Positions 26,589 through 37,389 are shown, counted from the stretch's first letter. The stretch: 64,000 bases of DNA from Pycnopodia helianthoides (GCA_032158295.1 CM063253.1:4743001-4807000); one strand, 5' to 3'. Program-made: numbers and translations. The notes: generated from the letters alone by a model not told the origin.

Positions 26589-27148
26589 TCTATGATATCC
26601 AGCTCTCAGTTATTGTTATTATAAGCCTTTATTATTAGCACTCTTAACACAGCAACCACAGGAAAGATCTCTCAGTAACAGGTCAGATTACTCCAGATAT
26701 GCGCCATCAATACCCGGCATTGGGTTATAATTTGTTTTCTTTTGTAAAGTGTGGCGCCAGATGCACTGAGGTGCTATACAGCATTGATTTCCCACCTCAC
26801 TCTATAGTGAACTGCAGAGATTGCTTGAGATGCTATCCAATCTGGCCAGCAACGGACACTCTGTGCAGTGTTCATCCCCCCTTTGAATCATATGTGTGAG
26901 AATATTTCCTCTCATCGTATTCGACGTTGACATTTTTGTATTGTTCCAGTCTGCAGAACAATGTTGTGACAGTCACTGGGGAAACTATTAAGTGGAGATG
27001 GATTCTATTTGACAGAATTAATTGATACTTCGGTTTTCGGTTTTCATCACCCCCAACCTGACACTAACTGCAAATGATCACTCTCTCTATCTCTCTTTGC
27101 TTTGGTTTTAATTACTTTAAATGTACGGTCATAGATTGGTTCTATCAA
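26589..27148. other. Non-coding, nothing recognised
   Basis: No gene or repeat that I can match. Confidence 0.4.
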
Positions 27149-27470
27149 CAGTCTCCATCCCCCCATCCCTAAAGTCTCCATCCCCCAATCCCTAAAGTCT
27201 CCATCCCCCACCCCTACAGTCTCCATCCCCCACCCCTACAGTCTCCATTCCCCACCCCTACATAGTCTCCATCCCCCACCCCTACAGTCTCCATCCCCCA
27301 CCCCTACAGTCTCCATCCCCCCACCCCTACAGTCTCCATCCCTCACCCCTACAGTCTCCATCCCCCACCCCTACAGTCTCCATCCCCCACCCTTACAGTC
27401 TCCATCCCCCACCCCTACAGTCTCCATCCCTCACCCCTACAGTCTCCGTCCCCCACCCCTACAGTCCTCC
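27149..27470 (+). repeat. 21-bp minisatellite, about 15 copies
   Basis: Tandem copies of GTCTCCATCCCCCACCCCTACA (21-22 bp) occur, with small variants (CCCTAAA in the first two, CCCTC, an extra TA in one). One strand is almost pure C/T with ACA breaks, the other G-rich. The first units are the most divergent, as is usual at an array edge. Confidence 0.95.
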
Positions 27471-27821
27471 TGATTATGAAGCATCCATGATAAACCAATT
27501 TTCCCTCTTCTCAGAGCCTACACATCTGCCAAGATGAGGTTTCACCCCGAATTCAAACTGAATGGAAACGGTTGTCATCGACCCTAAGTCCACTTCAATC
27601 TTACCTGATTTACCGTTTCGTTGAAAGCTTGAAAATAAACCAACTAATACTACTGCTCGAGCTTTCCATCAAACCCTACATGAATCCTTTCTCTTGTCCT
27701 GATGACCAAACCATCAAAAAAAAAATCACAACTTGAATATCCTTGCTTTTTAAACAGGAAGGAAGTGTTAAATAAATATCAACGAATCCAACTTTAAAAC
27801 CAAAAATTAAATGTCTGTTAA

Positions 27822-28527
27822 AGGCACAGTACACATTTGGTAATGACTCTGAAAATTAATGGCAATCAAAACTGACTTGGTTAGAAGTACAGCAACTTTG
27901 GATAGTATAAAGCAGTTTGAGAAATATTTCAATTCAAAATAATGTGGATATGGACAAATATCTCAGTTTTTTATCCTCGAAAAAATTTGAATCGGAGAAA
28001 CGTCAGAAACGTTTCTCCGATTGTGTGGATATTTTTGGTGCATGGACATATTCGCTGGGGATTTTGGCGATACTTAAAAAACATGATCACCTTTTGACAT
28101 GAAATTTTCACAGGTTAGTTTTATCGTATATAGCCTATCTACATTTATCAGGGTTCTGCCCACAGTGGTCGGTGCCGGAAAACCCGCCCGGCACTCAGGA
28201 TTCCCCAACCACCACTGGCAGAATTTTCTCTGTTTCCAACCATCACACATTTTCCAAATTTGGAAATTACACTTGCAATTTCCTTTCAAAGGTTTTCAAC
28301 GAAATGTAAAATTGGGTATTTACCAGTAAAAATGGTATCCGAATCCATGAATTTGAGTACTTCTTTGATTTGAGTCTTATTTATATGGTCTACCATGTAA
28401 CTGATCCATCTCGCAATGGTTTCCAGGGAAACATTTTTCCACCACTAAAGAAATCCTGGGCAGAACCCTGATTTATATAGGATTAAAACAATCAAACGGT
28501 CCCAAAAACCTAAGGTATACTTTGCCT
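27822..28527. mobile_element. TTAA-flanked MITE-like element, split by an inserted element
   Basis: TTAA lies at 27818-27821 and 28528-28531, with ends AGGCACAGTACAC... and ...GTATACTTTGCCT. The total of 706 bp includes an inserted element at 28149-28470; without it the outer element is about 380 bp, the usual size. Its palindrome (27990-28022: AATCGGAGAAACGT, 5-base loop, then the complement) differs from those of other copies. Confidence 0.75.
28149..28470. mobile_element. CAGGGTTCTGCCCA-ended MITE, nested
   Basis: A 322-bp element with perfect 14-bp terminal inverted repeats (CAGGGTTCTGCCCA) and a 6-bp flanking duplication ATTTAT (28143-28148, 28471-28476). Just inside the left end is a GC-rich hairpin, GTGCCGG...CCGGCAC. 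No coding frame. The CAGGG end and short duplication resemble 26183-26588, suggesting one transposase superfamily. Confidence 0.85.
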
Positions 28528-28531
28528 TTAA

Positions 28532-29283
28532 TTCAAGAGAGAGAGAGACTTCTTATCATGTAAATACAGAAGAGCTTCTCATACAGCTCTTAGTCCCACT
28601 GTCAACACACAGCCCCAGCTGCCACTTAGCCTCGCAGATCTCCAAGTTAAACTCTTAAGGTTCAATGAGCTATTAGCAAATTATCAGTGGATTTTTAAAT
28701 CACTGTTCAGCAGATATAGCTCTGCAGCTTTACTGTGTACACATTTTTTGGATTTCCAATCATTGCTTCAATGTCACAGACTAAGCTGAATTATGATACA
28801 GAGCATGTGATACATGTACAATATGTCAATTTTTTATCCATCTCAACGCGATTAAAACATGTTTTGTCACACCTCATTTATCACCTTAGTGATAATATTA
28901 ATCATCATCATACTGTAGACATTTTTATCGGATTACCTGTATTCATAACGCTTGTGATAATAATATTCATAGCAAGACATAAGACTACCTTATCCTTTGT
29001 CATGCCTCATCAATGTGCTTTGGGTCCTTTTTTATCACTCCTCCGCATGTTTTTTGCATTAGCAAATTAAAGTGATATAATATGCGTTGTTTGAATATTG
29101 TTTAGACAATAAAGTTTCAATCGAAATTTTCAAAGTCACCTTGCTTGGAAGCAGAACTGGAAACAGAAAAAAAACACATAATTGAGTTTGTTAGTTGTCT
29201 ATATTATTAGAGAGGCAAGGACAATCAATTATTATATTCAGTCTTGTAAGAAGAGGTTTATCGGTCAGCATAACATTGCAAGT
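28532..29283. other. Non-coding, nothing recognised
   Basis: Includes a hydrophobic open frame at 28735-29070 that I do not accept as a gene, and a short GA run at 28539-28548. Confidence 0.4.
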
Positions 29284-29287
29284 TTAA

Positions 29288-29670
29288 AGGAACATTACAG
29301 AACTGGTTTATGCTAGTAAAACAATTGCTGGCAGTGTAAGCACTTTATGTAATCCACCATATACATAAACTGACAGACCTGTAGAAGTTTGAGATCGATC
29401 GGCCATCTGGGTCACGGGAAAATAGTGAAAAACACATTTGCATGCAATCATATAGATTTTTAAAAAAGAAGAATAAAACGCTCACTGAGCGACAAACTCC
29501 AATCGGAAAATTAGTTTATTAATTTCTCATCAAATATGGCATTTTAGACAGAAATATTTCAAAGGATGTTTTCTACTTTCATCATCATTGGACCGTGTAA
29601 GTTTTATGTAAATCTGTGATCAAAAAGTATATTTACAATTTGTTTTCCTTACCAATTCTGTAATGTTCCT
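29288..29670 (-). mobile_element. TTAA-flanked MITE-like element, family 2, copy c (inverted)
   Basis: A 383-bp inverted copy between TTAA at 29284-29287 and 29671-29674. The central palindrome CGCTCACTGAGCG is at 29479-29491. Confidence 0.85.
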
Positions 29671-29771
29671 TTAACAAGGATGATACAGCAGACTAGTAGC
29701 CCCTTGTCAAATATGCGGTGTCTTAATCATTCCTAAATATGTTGTGAGGAGTAGTTTTTTTATACCTTTAA

Positions 29772-30107
29772 AGGTATTGTACACTTTTGGTAACAGCTCA
29801 AAATCAGTGTCCACATTTTGTGTGATTAAACATATGCATGAACAAACTAACCTGTGAAAGTTTGAGCTCAATTGGTCATCGAGGTCACGAGAAAATAGTG
29901 AAAAGAGATCTTATGTGTTTTCTGTTTTTTTTCCAAATTATCGCGCGCGATAATTACTATTGTTTTACTCGTTTCTCAGAAACAATAGCATTTTAGGCAG
30001 AAATATTTTAAGGAACCCTTTCTACCATTACTTACTTTAAATCATGTAAGTTATGTGTGAATCTCTGAACATTGTGTTTTTCGATCTTACTAATAGTTAC
30101 AGGGCCT
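29772..30107 (+). mobile_element. TTAA-flanked MITE-like element, family 3, copy a
   Basis: A 336-bp element between TTAA at 29768-29771 and 30108-30111, with ends AGGTATTGTACACTTTTGG and a complement-like GGGCCT. The centre is a perfect 20-bp palindrome AATTATCGCGCGCGATAATT (29936-29955). It aligns inverted with 45955-46307. It lies only about 100 bp from family 2 copy c. Confidence 0.85.
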
Positions 30108-30111
30108 TTAA

Positions 30112-30990
30112 CGCACAGATTAATTCGATTAGTCAATTCTGCAGCCCATTTTTTTTTTTTTTTTTTAAACCACCCTGTGGGTCTTTGTTAAAAGGTAAAG
30201 GGTCACATTGTGTGGACCAGGTGTGTTTTTCTGATGTTATGAAAACACTTCTGAAGTCCGATACCATCCAAAAGTAGCCTGAGCTCCTTGGGGAGGACAG
30301 TCTGGTAGCACCGAGGTAGAAGCTTATAGCCTCCGTAACGGCTAATCAAACTCAATAAACACCTCTGCCCCCAACAGATCTCTGTCTATACTCCGGGGTG
30401 GAGAAAAGCACTTAATGGCAGCGCGACGAAAGCTGGTGGGGAAGACTCAGCCGTTTCTAATAAGAACTGTCTTCGAAAATTTATCAGCGCCAGATAGTGA
30501 ATTTTATTTATTCCAGTCTTGTGCATTTCTTAGCTTTGTATCTGTTACTTTTGCTTTTTGTTTTGTGTCCTTTAGCAAAATGTTGTAGACCGTTATCATG
30601 CTGCCACCATCTTGGTCATGTTCCTAGTATCCAATAACAGTAATGTATACTAATATTCCGCGTACAAAAAGGAACCAGACTATTTTTTCCTTACAGCCTC
30701 AGTTTGATTTAATTGATTTGAATGTTAGAATTCAAGATGACCACACTACGATAAAGGTCTATTGTTGCTGTGGCACCACCCTGTTGGTAAGCGTGACGTA
30801 ATTCTATTATAAGCCATGCCCACTTATCATCCTTTGGCTCCAACGATTGCGTGAAGCTGATAGGAAATGCATTAAGCAATATTTTGTTGTTGTTTAGACT
30901 GTACTTGGAAAAATGGTTAAGTTCCAGTCTTCCCTTTCACACGTGTTTTGTGAAGATTCAAGGTTTTTATTAAAAATGTCCACTTGAGTT
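30112..30990. other. Non-coding, includes a dispersed repeat fragment
   Basis: A T run is at 30149-30166. A segment at about 30670-30780 ('aggaaccagactattt', 'acagcctcagtttg', 'caagatg') matches 47617-47725 in the same orientation, so it is a dispersed repeat. Confidence 0.5.
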
Positions 30991-31294
30991 CTACAATCTT
31001 TTGAACATCGAAACAATGGAATTTAGGTCAGACTGTACATTAAATGTTTTCCAGCCAGAAGTATTGAAAAAACCTCAGCATGCAACCGATGTGCGTAGGT
31101 ACTGACTTAACCCGACAATTTGTCTCACTACCCTTTTCCTGTGTACAACCTTTTTAATATTGAAACAATGGAATTTAGGTCAGACTGTACACAAATGTTT
31201 TCCAGCCAGAAGTATTGAAAAACCTCAGCCTGCAACCGATGTGCGTAGGTGCTGACTTAACCCGTCAATGTGTCTCACTACCCTTTTCCTGTGT
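30991..31294 (+). repeat. 152-bp direct tandem duplication
   Basis: Copy 1 (30991-31142) and copy 2 (31143-31294) agree at more than 90 percent, for example 'gaaacaatggaatttaggtc' at 31010 and 31162. It looks like a recent local duplication of non-coding DNA. Confidence 0.9.
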
Positions 31295-31872
31295 GTCCGT
31301 ATCCATCATTAACAAAACATTTTGTTCTCTTCCAATCCCCCTCTTTTGCATCTGGCTTTTGTCTTCCCTCTCATTATTCCTGCATGTCTTTCCAAATTCC
31401 TGCCTCATTTGACTAAATATATATGCATTTCTCTTTCAACCAGCTGCTTCTTCCTGAAACCTCCACCTCCCTTTTCTCCTTCATTGTCTGTCCATGCTTT
31501 CTCTGTCGTTTTGTTAATCTGTTCCCTTTCGGCATTTTGTCTTGACATTTCACCTGGACTTCATTTTGGACTCCCTTTTTTGCCCATTGTCTCTTGGGTA
31601 GCCTTTCGATCTGTCTCAATTCCTGATCTACATGTATTGGCGCGCTGCACTAGTATCTTTCCTTTCAGTGTACATATGTACCTTAGAAGGACTTGGTGTA
31701 TGTTTTGTCTTCTTCATTTCCTCCCTTCTCTTTTTGTTGCATCATCATTCAATCTTCCTAAACTCAAGTTTTCTTTGCCTCATCTTCAACCCAAAGCCTC
31801 CTTTCCTACTTTTGATATTTCCTTTTTCATTTTGGCGCATCAGGCCAACATCCTCTGTCTTCCCGACTCTAA
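31295..31872 (+). other. Pyrimidine-rich stretch
   Basis: A C/T-rich plus strand gives a spurious 184-residue open frame at 31322-31876 of low-complexity hydrophobic residues. I see no splice sites or domain, so I treat it as non-coding. Confidence 0.5.
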
Positions 31873-31876
31873 TTAA

Positions 31877-32198
31877 AGATGCTAGATCGGATTTATGGCC
31901 GATCTGACCCCAAAATTTAGATTCAAATTCTAAATTGCTATTTGTATAGATTGGAGAAAGTTACAAGCTTTCGTTTAAGGTATTACACACACAAAAATAT
32001 GCCAATGACAAGTTATAATCAATTAAAAAACTAAAAATGAACTAATGTCGGGATCCCAACATTTTCTCAAGTCCATCAGCCATGTGCAAACAATTTTGCA
32101 TGTTACATGTATTTTGTGCATTGTCCGTGGCATTTATGCAAACAAAAACTATGTATCTTTTAAAACATTTTTATAGGCGGAAATCAGGCCATACAACT
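31877..32198 (+). mobile_element. TTAA-flanked MITE-like element, family 7, copy a
   Basis: Left TTAA is at 31873-31876; the right flank is a mutated TTGA at 32199-32202. It aligns inverted with 52675-53029 ('tctgaccccaaaat', 'caagctttc', 'caaacaattttgc'). The central near-palindrome (32044-32063) is AATGTCGGGATCCCAACATT. Confidence 0.7.
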
Positions 32199-32202
32199 TT
32201 GA

Positions 32203-33894
32203 AGTGATTATTCGCTCTAATTTTGTCTGATCCATCTTGACCATCTTCTCCTTTCATCTCTTCATCTAGCTCTCTGCATCCTTGTCTTAAAAACTTACAC
32301 AGTGTTTGTAAAGTTGACTCCCAAATATGCTCACTCTCTGTACATGTAAGTTGAGAAATGAGTACGTTGGGATATGAAGTGTCAAGTTTGTAAAGATCTG
32401 CAAGATTGGGAGTCATTGTTAATAATAATGTTCTTGTAACAACACCTGGACAGCTCTGTAGATTATTATGTGTAACTGTCTTTCACTTTCAGTATTCATT
32501 CTCAAAGTTTTCATTTTATACCTCCTTGCTCATTTTCGTGTCAAACTTGGTTACACCTCCCATTAAGCCATCTCCCATTCTCCAAAATACCTTCACCATG
32601 ATATTGATATTGGATATTTGCTATTGGATATTTGATATTCAATATTGTACTTCTCGCAGTCAATTCAATGTGTTATAACCAAAGCGAGACTCGCAGTTCA
32701 AAATAGTCTGACCCCCATGTTGGTTTGATCAGAATCAGTATCCTTTATTGCTATTGCACACACGGGGAAATAATATGATCAAAATTATGGCAGCATGATA
32801 AATGTCTACTCTGCCCAATGACGTCTGTATTTGCTTTGTCTGTTCCCGAACCCTGCCCCTTAAACTTAACCATAGGCACCGAACAAGGAGAATTTATCCA
32901 ATGCCCTAATCAATTCCGTCTCGGTTACCTGGCAAAGCTATGGCCTTTCTCTGGCTGTCGCTCTCTCTCTCTCTCCCTCTCTCTATAGTGAGTAAGGAGT
33001 GTAGCGTTACATACTGATCATATTAGAGTCTGTGCTGAAAAATTATTCACCATCAAGATGGGAATGTTACTATTGATGAAAATGACTAATAAAGATAGAT
33101 CCGTACCATCTCAGTTGCAGATGAACATCACGGTACCTCCCAAGAAAAATCCATACTTCTGTTTAAAAAAAAATAATTTACCAGAGTCCCTTCACATGCT
33201 CTGGAAATATAAACGAGGTGTGAGGCATGTTCTTAAGTTCGCCGGTGGTAAAAATGTCTTCAAATAAAACCGTTTATAATGCTTTATGAAATTTGTCATA
33301 TTGGAGGGTAACTGTTTCACACAGATTCAAACCTTTTTTTAGCCTCAAAAATAATTTAACACATTTCGTGTTTTCACCCGTGGTAGATAAGACAAGATCA
33401 ATTTTCCTGTCAAAATATTGAAAATAATATCTGCACACTTCGGGTTGTTGCAACTTATTCAATTTACTAATTAAGTTATTAATATTTTAGTATTTTTTCA
33501 CCTCAATGATTCCTCCTTTTTATAGTACTTGTCTGAGTTGGCCTTTTTTACTGGAGCCTTTTGAAGAGAAGGAATTTTTTAAAGTAAAATTAAAAGTTAA
33601 AAAGCTGGAACCTTTATTCATCTGTGTATCAACATATCAACATCCATACAGACTAGCACATAATTAACTGCTCTGTCGGCCTCAGCATTGTATTTCTAAG
33701 TAGTCAATCGCAGACAGGCAAGTCATAAGAACCTACAATAAATTTGCTTGGGCCGCAGGTAGCATATGTATAATATATAATTATATTTTCTTCTAGTCCC
33801 GGGCAGCGTTCCCATTGATAGTGCCCAGATGACAGTGAATAAATGATAGCAACTCAAAATATTTGATCCTCTCCAAAAGTTGTCTCGTTACAGA
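32203..33894. other. Non-coding with a repeat fragment and CT microsatellite
   Basis: A segment at 32699-32815 ('aaatagtctgac', 'ttattgctattgcacac') matches 45611-45720, so it is a dispersed repeat. A (CT)n run is at 32959-32985. No gene. Confidence 0.5.
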
Positions 33895-33952
33895 CATAGC
33901 AGCTCAAAATATTTGAGCTGCTATGAGAAGAGCTGAACATTGCTCAGCTCTT
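33895..33952. repeat. Two adjacent perfect hairpins
   Basis: The first (33895-33925) has 14-bp arms CATAGCAGCTCAAA around ATA. The second (33928-33952) has 9-bp arms AAGAGCTGA around ACATTGC. A decayed direct copy of the first arm and of 'caaaagttgtct' lies just upstream (33846-33890). Confidence 0.85.
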
Positions 33953-34320
33953 CAAAAGTTGTCTTGTTACGATCAGGTTTGTGACCCCCAGTGCTAGTTA
34001 AAATATTTCAAGTAAATTAAAACATGAGTAGTTAATCACAGTTTACATTATTGATATGTAATCTGAAATCTTACTTGGCATGAATAGTGGTGTTAGAACC
34101 AGTCATCCCATAATGCTATCAATCTGAGGCGCTGTCATTTTTCGATAAACTGTGTCTTAATTTGATCTTAGGCCGTGAACAATTATTGGAGTTTGAGCAG
34201 CTTTTGCCATTTGCCATAAATTCCCGCCGCTTCCCCACTTTGTAATCAACATATTCAAGGTCTCATTTTCTCAAAAAGTTGCATTTTTTTCACATCAAAC
34301 ATCAAAGGGGTTTTAAGAAT

Positions 34321-34678
34321 GCGTCGTGGCCGGGCGGTTAAGAGCACTGGACTCAAGCTTTCATGTTTCTGATGAGCAGAGGGTGGGTTCGAATCCTGGT
34401 CACGGCACCGTCCTTGAGCAAGATACTTTACCATAGTTGCTTTGTCCTTAAGATGTGACATTAAGCCGTAGGTCCCATGTACTAGGATTGGTAGTGCACA
34501 TAAAAGAACCCAGAACACTTATTGTGAAAGAGTAGGGGTTAACCCCTGTGTTTCTGGTTCACATAGCAAGTACCCTTGTTTACAGATTTCCTTAGGCTTG
34601 CATAGCTACAGTGATTAAGTTCCCCTCTGAGGCATCCTTGGTTCTGTTACCAGAAGTATATAATAATAATAATAAAAA
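34321..34678 (+). mobile_element. tRNA-Leu/Ser-type SINE, plus strand, near full length
   Basis: The head is GCGTCGTGGCCGGGCGGTTA (A box), with a long variable arm and B box GGGTTCGAATCC. The body matches the minus-strand copy at 17066-17390. The 3' end is a (AAT)n tract after 'ccttggttctgttaccag', which resembles a LINE-type priming tail. About 358 bp, no coding frame. Confidence 0.85.
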
Positions 34679-34843
34679 GGAGATGGTATTGCTGTTAATT
34701 AGGGTGGGTGGGATGCTCAAAAGCCCGATACAAAATGTGGGTGCCTTGATGTTTTTTTTTAAAAAGAAGTGCGTAATAAAGTGTACTACTATGTAGTACT
34801 GTGCTGGCAGCAGTAGACAGTATTAGGCATAGACATTGGGCAA

Positions 34844-35037
34844 AGAGCTGCCGGCTCTCACTGATTCTGCAGAAAGTTCCCTGAAAATAAAGCAATCTTT
34901 CCATGTTCTGATGAACAAATTTGACAATCTTTCTGATTGTGAAAACTTTTTTCGCTATTATGTTGATTGTAATTCTCTATCTCCCTGATTGTTGTACACA
35001 ATCTCCTTGATTGCAAGATGCAAATGTTGGCAGCTCT
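34844..35037. mobile_element. Small MITE-like element with AGAGCTGCC ends
   Basis: A 194-bp segment beginning AGAGCTGCCGGCTCTC and ending with TTGGCAGCTCT, an imperfect inverse. The interior repeats the motif CTGATTGT several times. A related end, 'cagagctgccaactctc', occurs at 59054. No clear target duplication. Confidence 0.5.
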
Positions 35038-35734
35038 GTTATAAGAATATTACAAAACATGTAACGGTGATGTCTTATTTTTGGGGGATAAATGTCCTCC
35101 CCCATGCCAATAAGAAATCAGTGTAAGCTACCAGTTGTTTTCATCAATGTATTCTTCCACAGCCTAAATAGCATAGAAAGTAGTTGACATTCCAAGAGGT
35201 TGATAATCTAATTAATTCAGCAAGCGATTAGAGATATCAGACAGGCTGTTTTCTTATATTAAAACAATGTCTGGGACAAACTAACAAACAGTGAATATTC
35301 TATCTCATTTTTGCTAAGGGCATGAATTTTCTCGACGGAAGTAAACAACACGCCATTTTTCCCTGAGATCAGTTTTTGTTTTCTTCCCATTCTTGTTGTT
35401 TTTTATCTGGCATCGAATTAATTTCCTTCCCGTAATCAAGATGGATAACGACGCTTATTAGCCTTCCATCTAACCACGGCCTGCCAATACCCCAAGGAGA
35501 GCGCAATAATTTGCCATCAGTATTTGCTTTCACAAAATACATTTAGGGTGATCGAGAAGGACCTGGGATTCCTATATATAACGCAGACATATGCAATATC
35601 GTGGTTTGACCATCAGCACCAATATCGGCAGGTGCAGGCAGTTCCCGTGTGCAAGTGAAACCCAATCTTATGTTCCCTCTTGTTTCAATCTCAAGACACC
35701 GGCGTGGTCTGAAGTGTGTCAGCGAGCATCTACA
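35038..35734. other. Non-coding upstream of exon 3; possible regulatory block
   Basis: The part from 35330 to 35540 is less AT-rich and includes forkhead-like GTAAACAA and Runx-like AACCACGG words. A TATATATAA at about 35573-35581 could be a TATA box roughly 250 bp before the ATG of exon 3. All of this is suggestive only. Confidence 0.3.
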
Positions 35735-35757
35735 CCCGCGTATACCGTATACGCGGG
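35735..35757. promoter_or_regulatory. Palindrome upstream of exon 3
   Basis: Perfect inverted repeat CCCGCGTATA-CCG-TATACGCGGG about 80 bp before the ATG at 35835. It is GC-rich for its surroundings and could be a protein-binding site or a hairpin in the 5' UTR. Confidence 0.5.
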
Positions 35758-35834
35758 GTAATATGCAGGCCCCACTGCTGCATTTTAATTCCAGCAGTCT
35801 GCGTTAGTTGCCGGTTTCATTGGGTGTAGACTCG

Positions 35835-35937
35835 ATGGAGGTGATGCAGCCGCGTGTCTCATGTACTACTGTCGCCGCTTCTATGTTTTCCTTCCTGAGG
35901 CCCTACAAAAGGAGGCAAAGGGGGGGCTCCGAATGGG
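35835..35937 (+). CDS. Candidate alternative first coding exon 3 (weaker)
   Basis: This short frame encodes about 34 residues: MEVMQPRVSC, a small/hydrophobic stretch TTVAASMFSFL, then a basic run RPYKRRQRGG ending SEW plus one base. The possible donor is G|GTAGTC at 35938-35939, weaker than those of the other two exons but with the same phase 1. Another Met is at codon 4. GC content rises sharply from about 35700, as at a promoter/first exon. A short hydrophobic stretch followed by a basic cluster could tether the protein to a membrane surface. It might instead be 5' UTR or regulatory DNA. Confidence 0.35.
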
Positions 35938-36946
35938 GTAGTCAGAACCGTCTCATAGTCATAGCGGAAAAGTTAATCAAATCCCAGCCAGCCAATAAAG
36001 TATAATATATTTGACGAGCCAAAAGTAGACATATCTGTTGAAGCTGATAATTATTTTTTAAAGATCTTGTGTTTGTATTTTCCAGTCAACAAATTCTTGC
36101 TTTCTTCGTGTAGACGCGTCGTGAACGAAATATTACCCGGTGTCGTTTGTGTGGATGTTGTTTTCTTTTGATGCTGAAAATCATTGGCTCCGTGCTCGGC
36201 GATGTTTGTCACTGAATAACACACCATAGAGAGGCACCCCCGGTCGGACTGTTTTTTTCGCCAGTATGACATCCCACCAAAAGTGCCCCTTAGGCCAGTA
36301 ATGAATGCGTGGCAAGTTTATGGAGCCCATTTCACCTGGCAATGTGTGTCCCAGTTCAATGCCAAGTGCTCCATTTTAATCTTGTAACGAATCTAAGCAG
36401 GTGATTGTCTCCCCCCCCCCCCTCAACTAATGCCTCCTTGGAGTGAAGTCAATTAGGCGAACTATTTTTTTGACAAAAGAAACTGAGCTCTTTTTTAATT
36501 AGCTGGTTGGAGTTTGTTACGTGCTCGTCTAGCGTTGTGTTGTAGCCCGACTCCTTTCAAGGGTTGTCTTTCAACCAAGGTTTTAAAACGATACAGGGAC
36601 GCTTTCCTTTGGGGCCTCAATCGGGATCAGCAACATTCCAAAACAAAATAAAAACAAATTTTGTGGAAGTTTGGCAGAGGAGTACATGTGTACATTCTGT
36701 AAGTCTGTTCTGTTTTGTGTAGAAATGGGATAGTCGACTGACTACCTCACTTGATTACAACTAATTACCCTGAGGAGGAATTTTGTATTTTAGGTGTGTA
36801 CAGCCAGAGCCATACATTTTAAGAAAGTATGAGCCATTGATACTTTGTATAGGCCCTTTACATAGGTTTATGCTTTGGCTTGGGCTCTGTCAGTAATTTT
36901 TAAAAACAAACACTTTTGGTGCGGCTTCAAACAGGCTAACAGTGCC
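35938..36946. other. Non-coding, nothing recognised
   Basis: AT-rich with a C run at 36411-36422. No gene. Confidence 0.4.
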
Positions 36947-36950
36947 TTAA

Positions 36951-37315
36951 AGGCAGGATATACTTTTGGTAATTGTCAAATTGTTGGTGTATCCCAACAT
37001 GTGCATAAATCACAAACCTGTGAAAATTTGGGCTCAATTGGTCATCGAAGTTGCAAGAAAATAATGAAAGAAAAAACACCCTTGTTGCATATAAATGTGT
37101 GTTTCCAAATGGCTGAAAAGGGCTTCATGCCTGAAGTCTTTTTCAGATTCAAATATTTTATTGAGAAATTACCTCTTTCTCAAAAACTACATTACTTCAG
37201 AGGGAGTCGTTTCTCACAATGTTTCATATTATCAGCAGCTCTCACGTGCTCCTTACCAAGTAAGTTTTGATGGTAATGTATTTCTTAAACAAAATTACCA
37301 TAGGGTCCACTGCCT
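36951..37315 (-). mobile_element. TTAA-flanked MITE-like element, family 4, copy b
   Basis: A 365-bp element between TTAA at 36947-36950 and 37316-37319. It aligns inverted with 57320-57696 in both flanks ('caattggtcatcgaagttgc', 'cagagggagtcgtttctca'). The central palindrome (37113-37146) is different from that of the other copies. Confidence 0.85.
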
Positions 37316-37389
37316 TTAAGCTAGAGCCAAAGCCTACGTTGTGGTTTCCAGAAGGGCTATATAATCTGGAGGAAGGAGCCAAACAGCCT

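Noticed and set aside
28735..29070. 111-residue hydrophobic frame
   Set aside because: AT-rich, His/Ile/Leu-rich chance frame with no neighbouring exon or recognised family.
31322..31876. 184-residue open frame on the plus strand
   Set aside because: C/T-rich DNA gives low-complexity hydrophobic residues; no domain, start context or splice sites, and the end runs into a transposable element.
1722..35937. Assignment of the three exons to a PDE4-type gene
   Set aside because: Only the phase-1 alternative-exon layout is similar; no conserved regulatory or catalytic sequence is visible.
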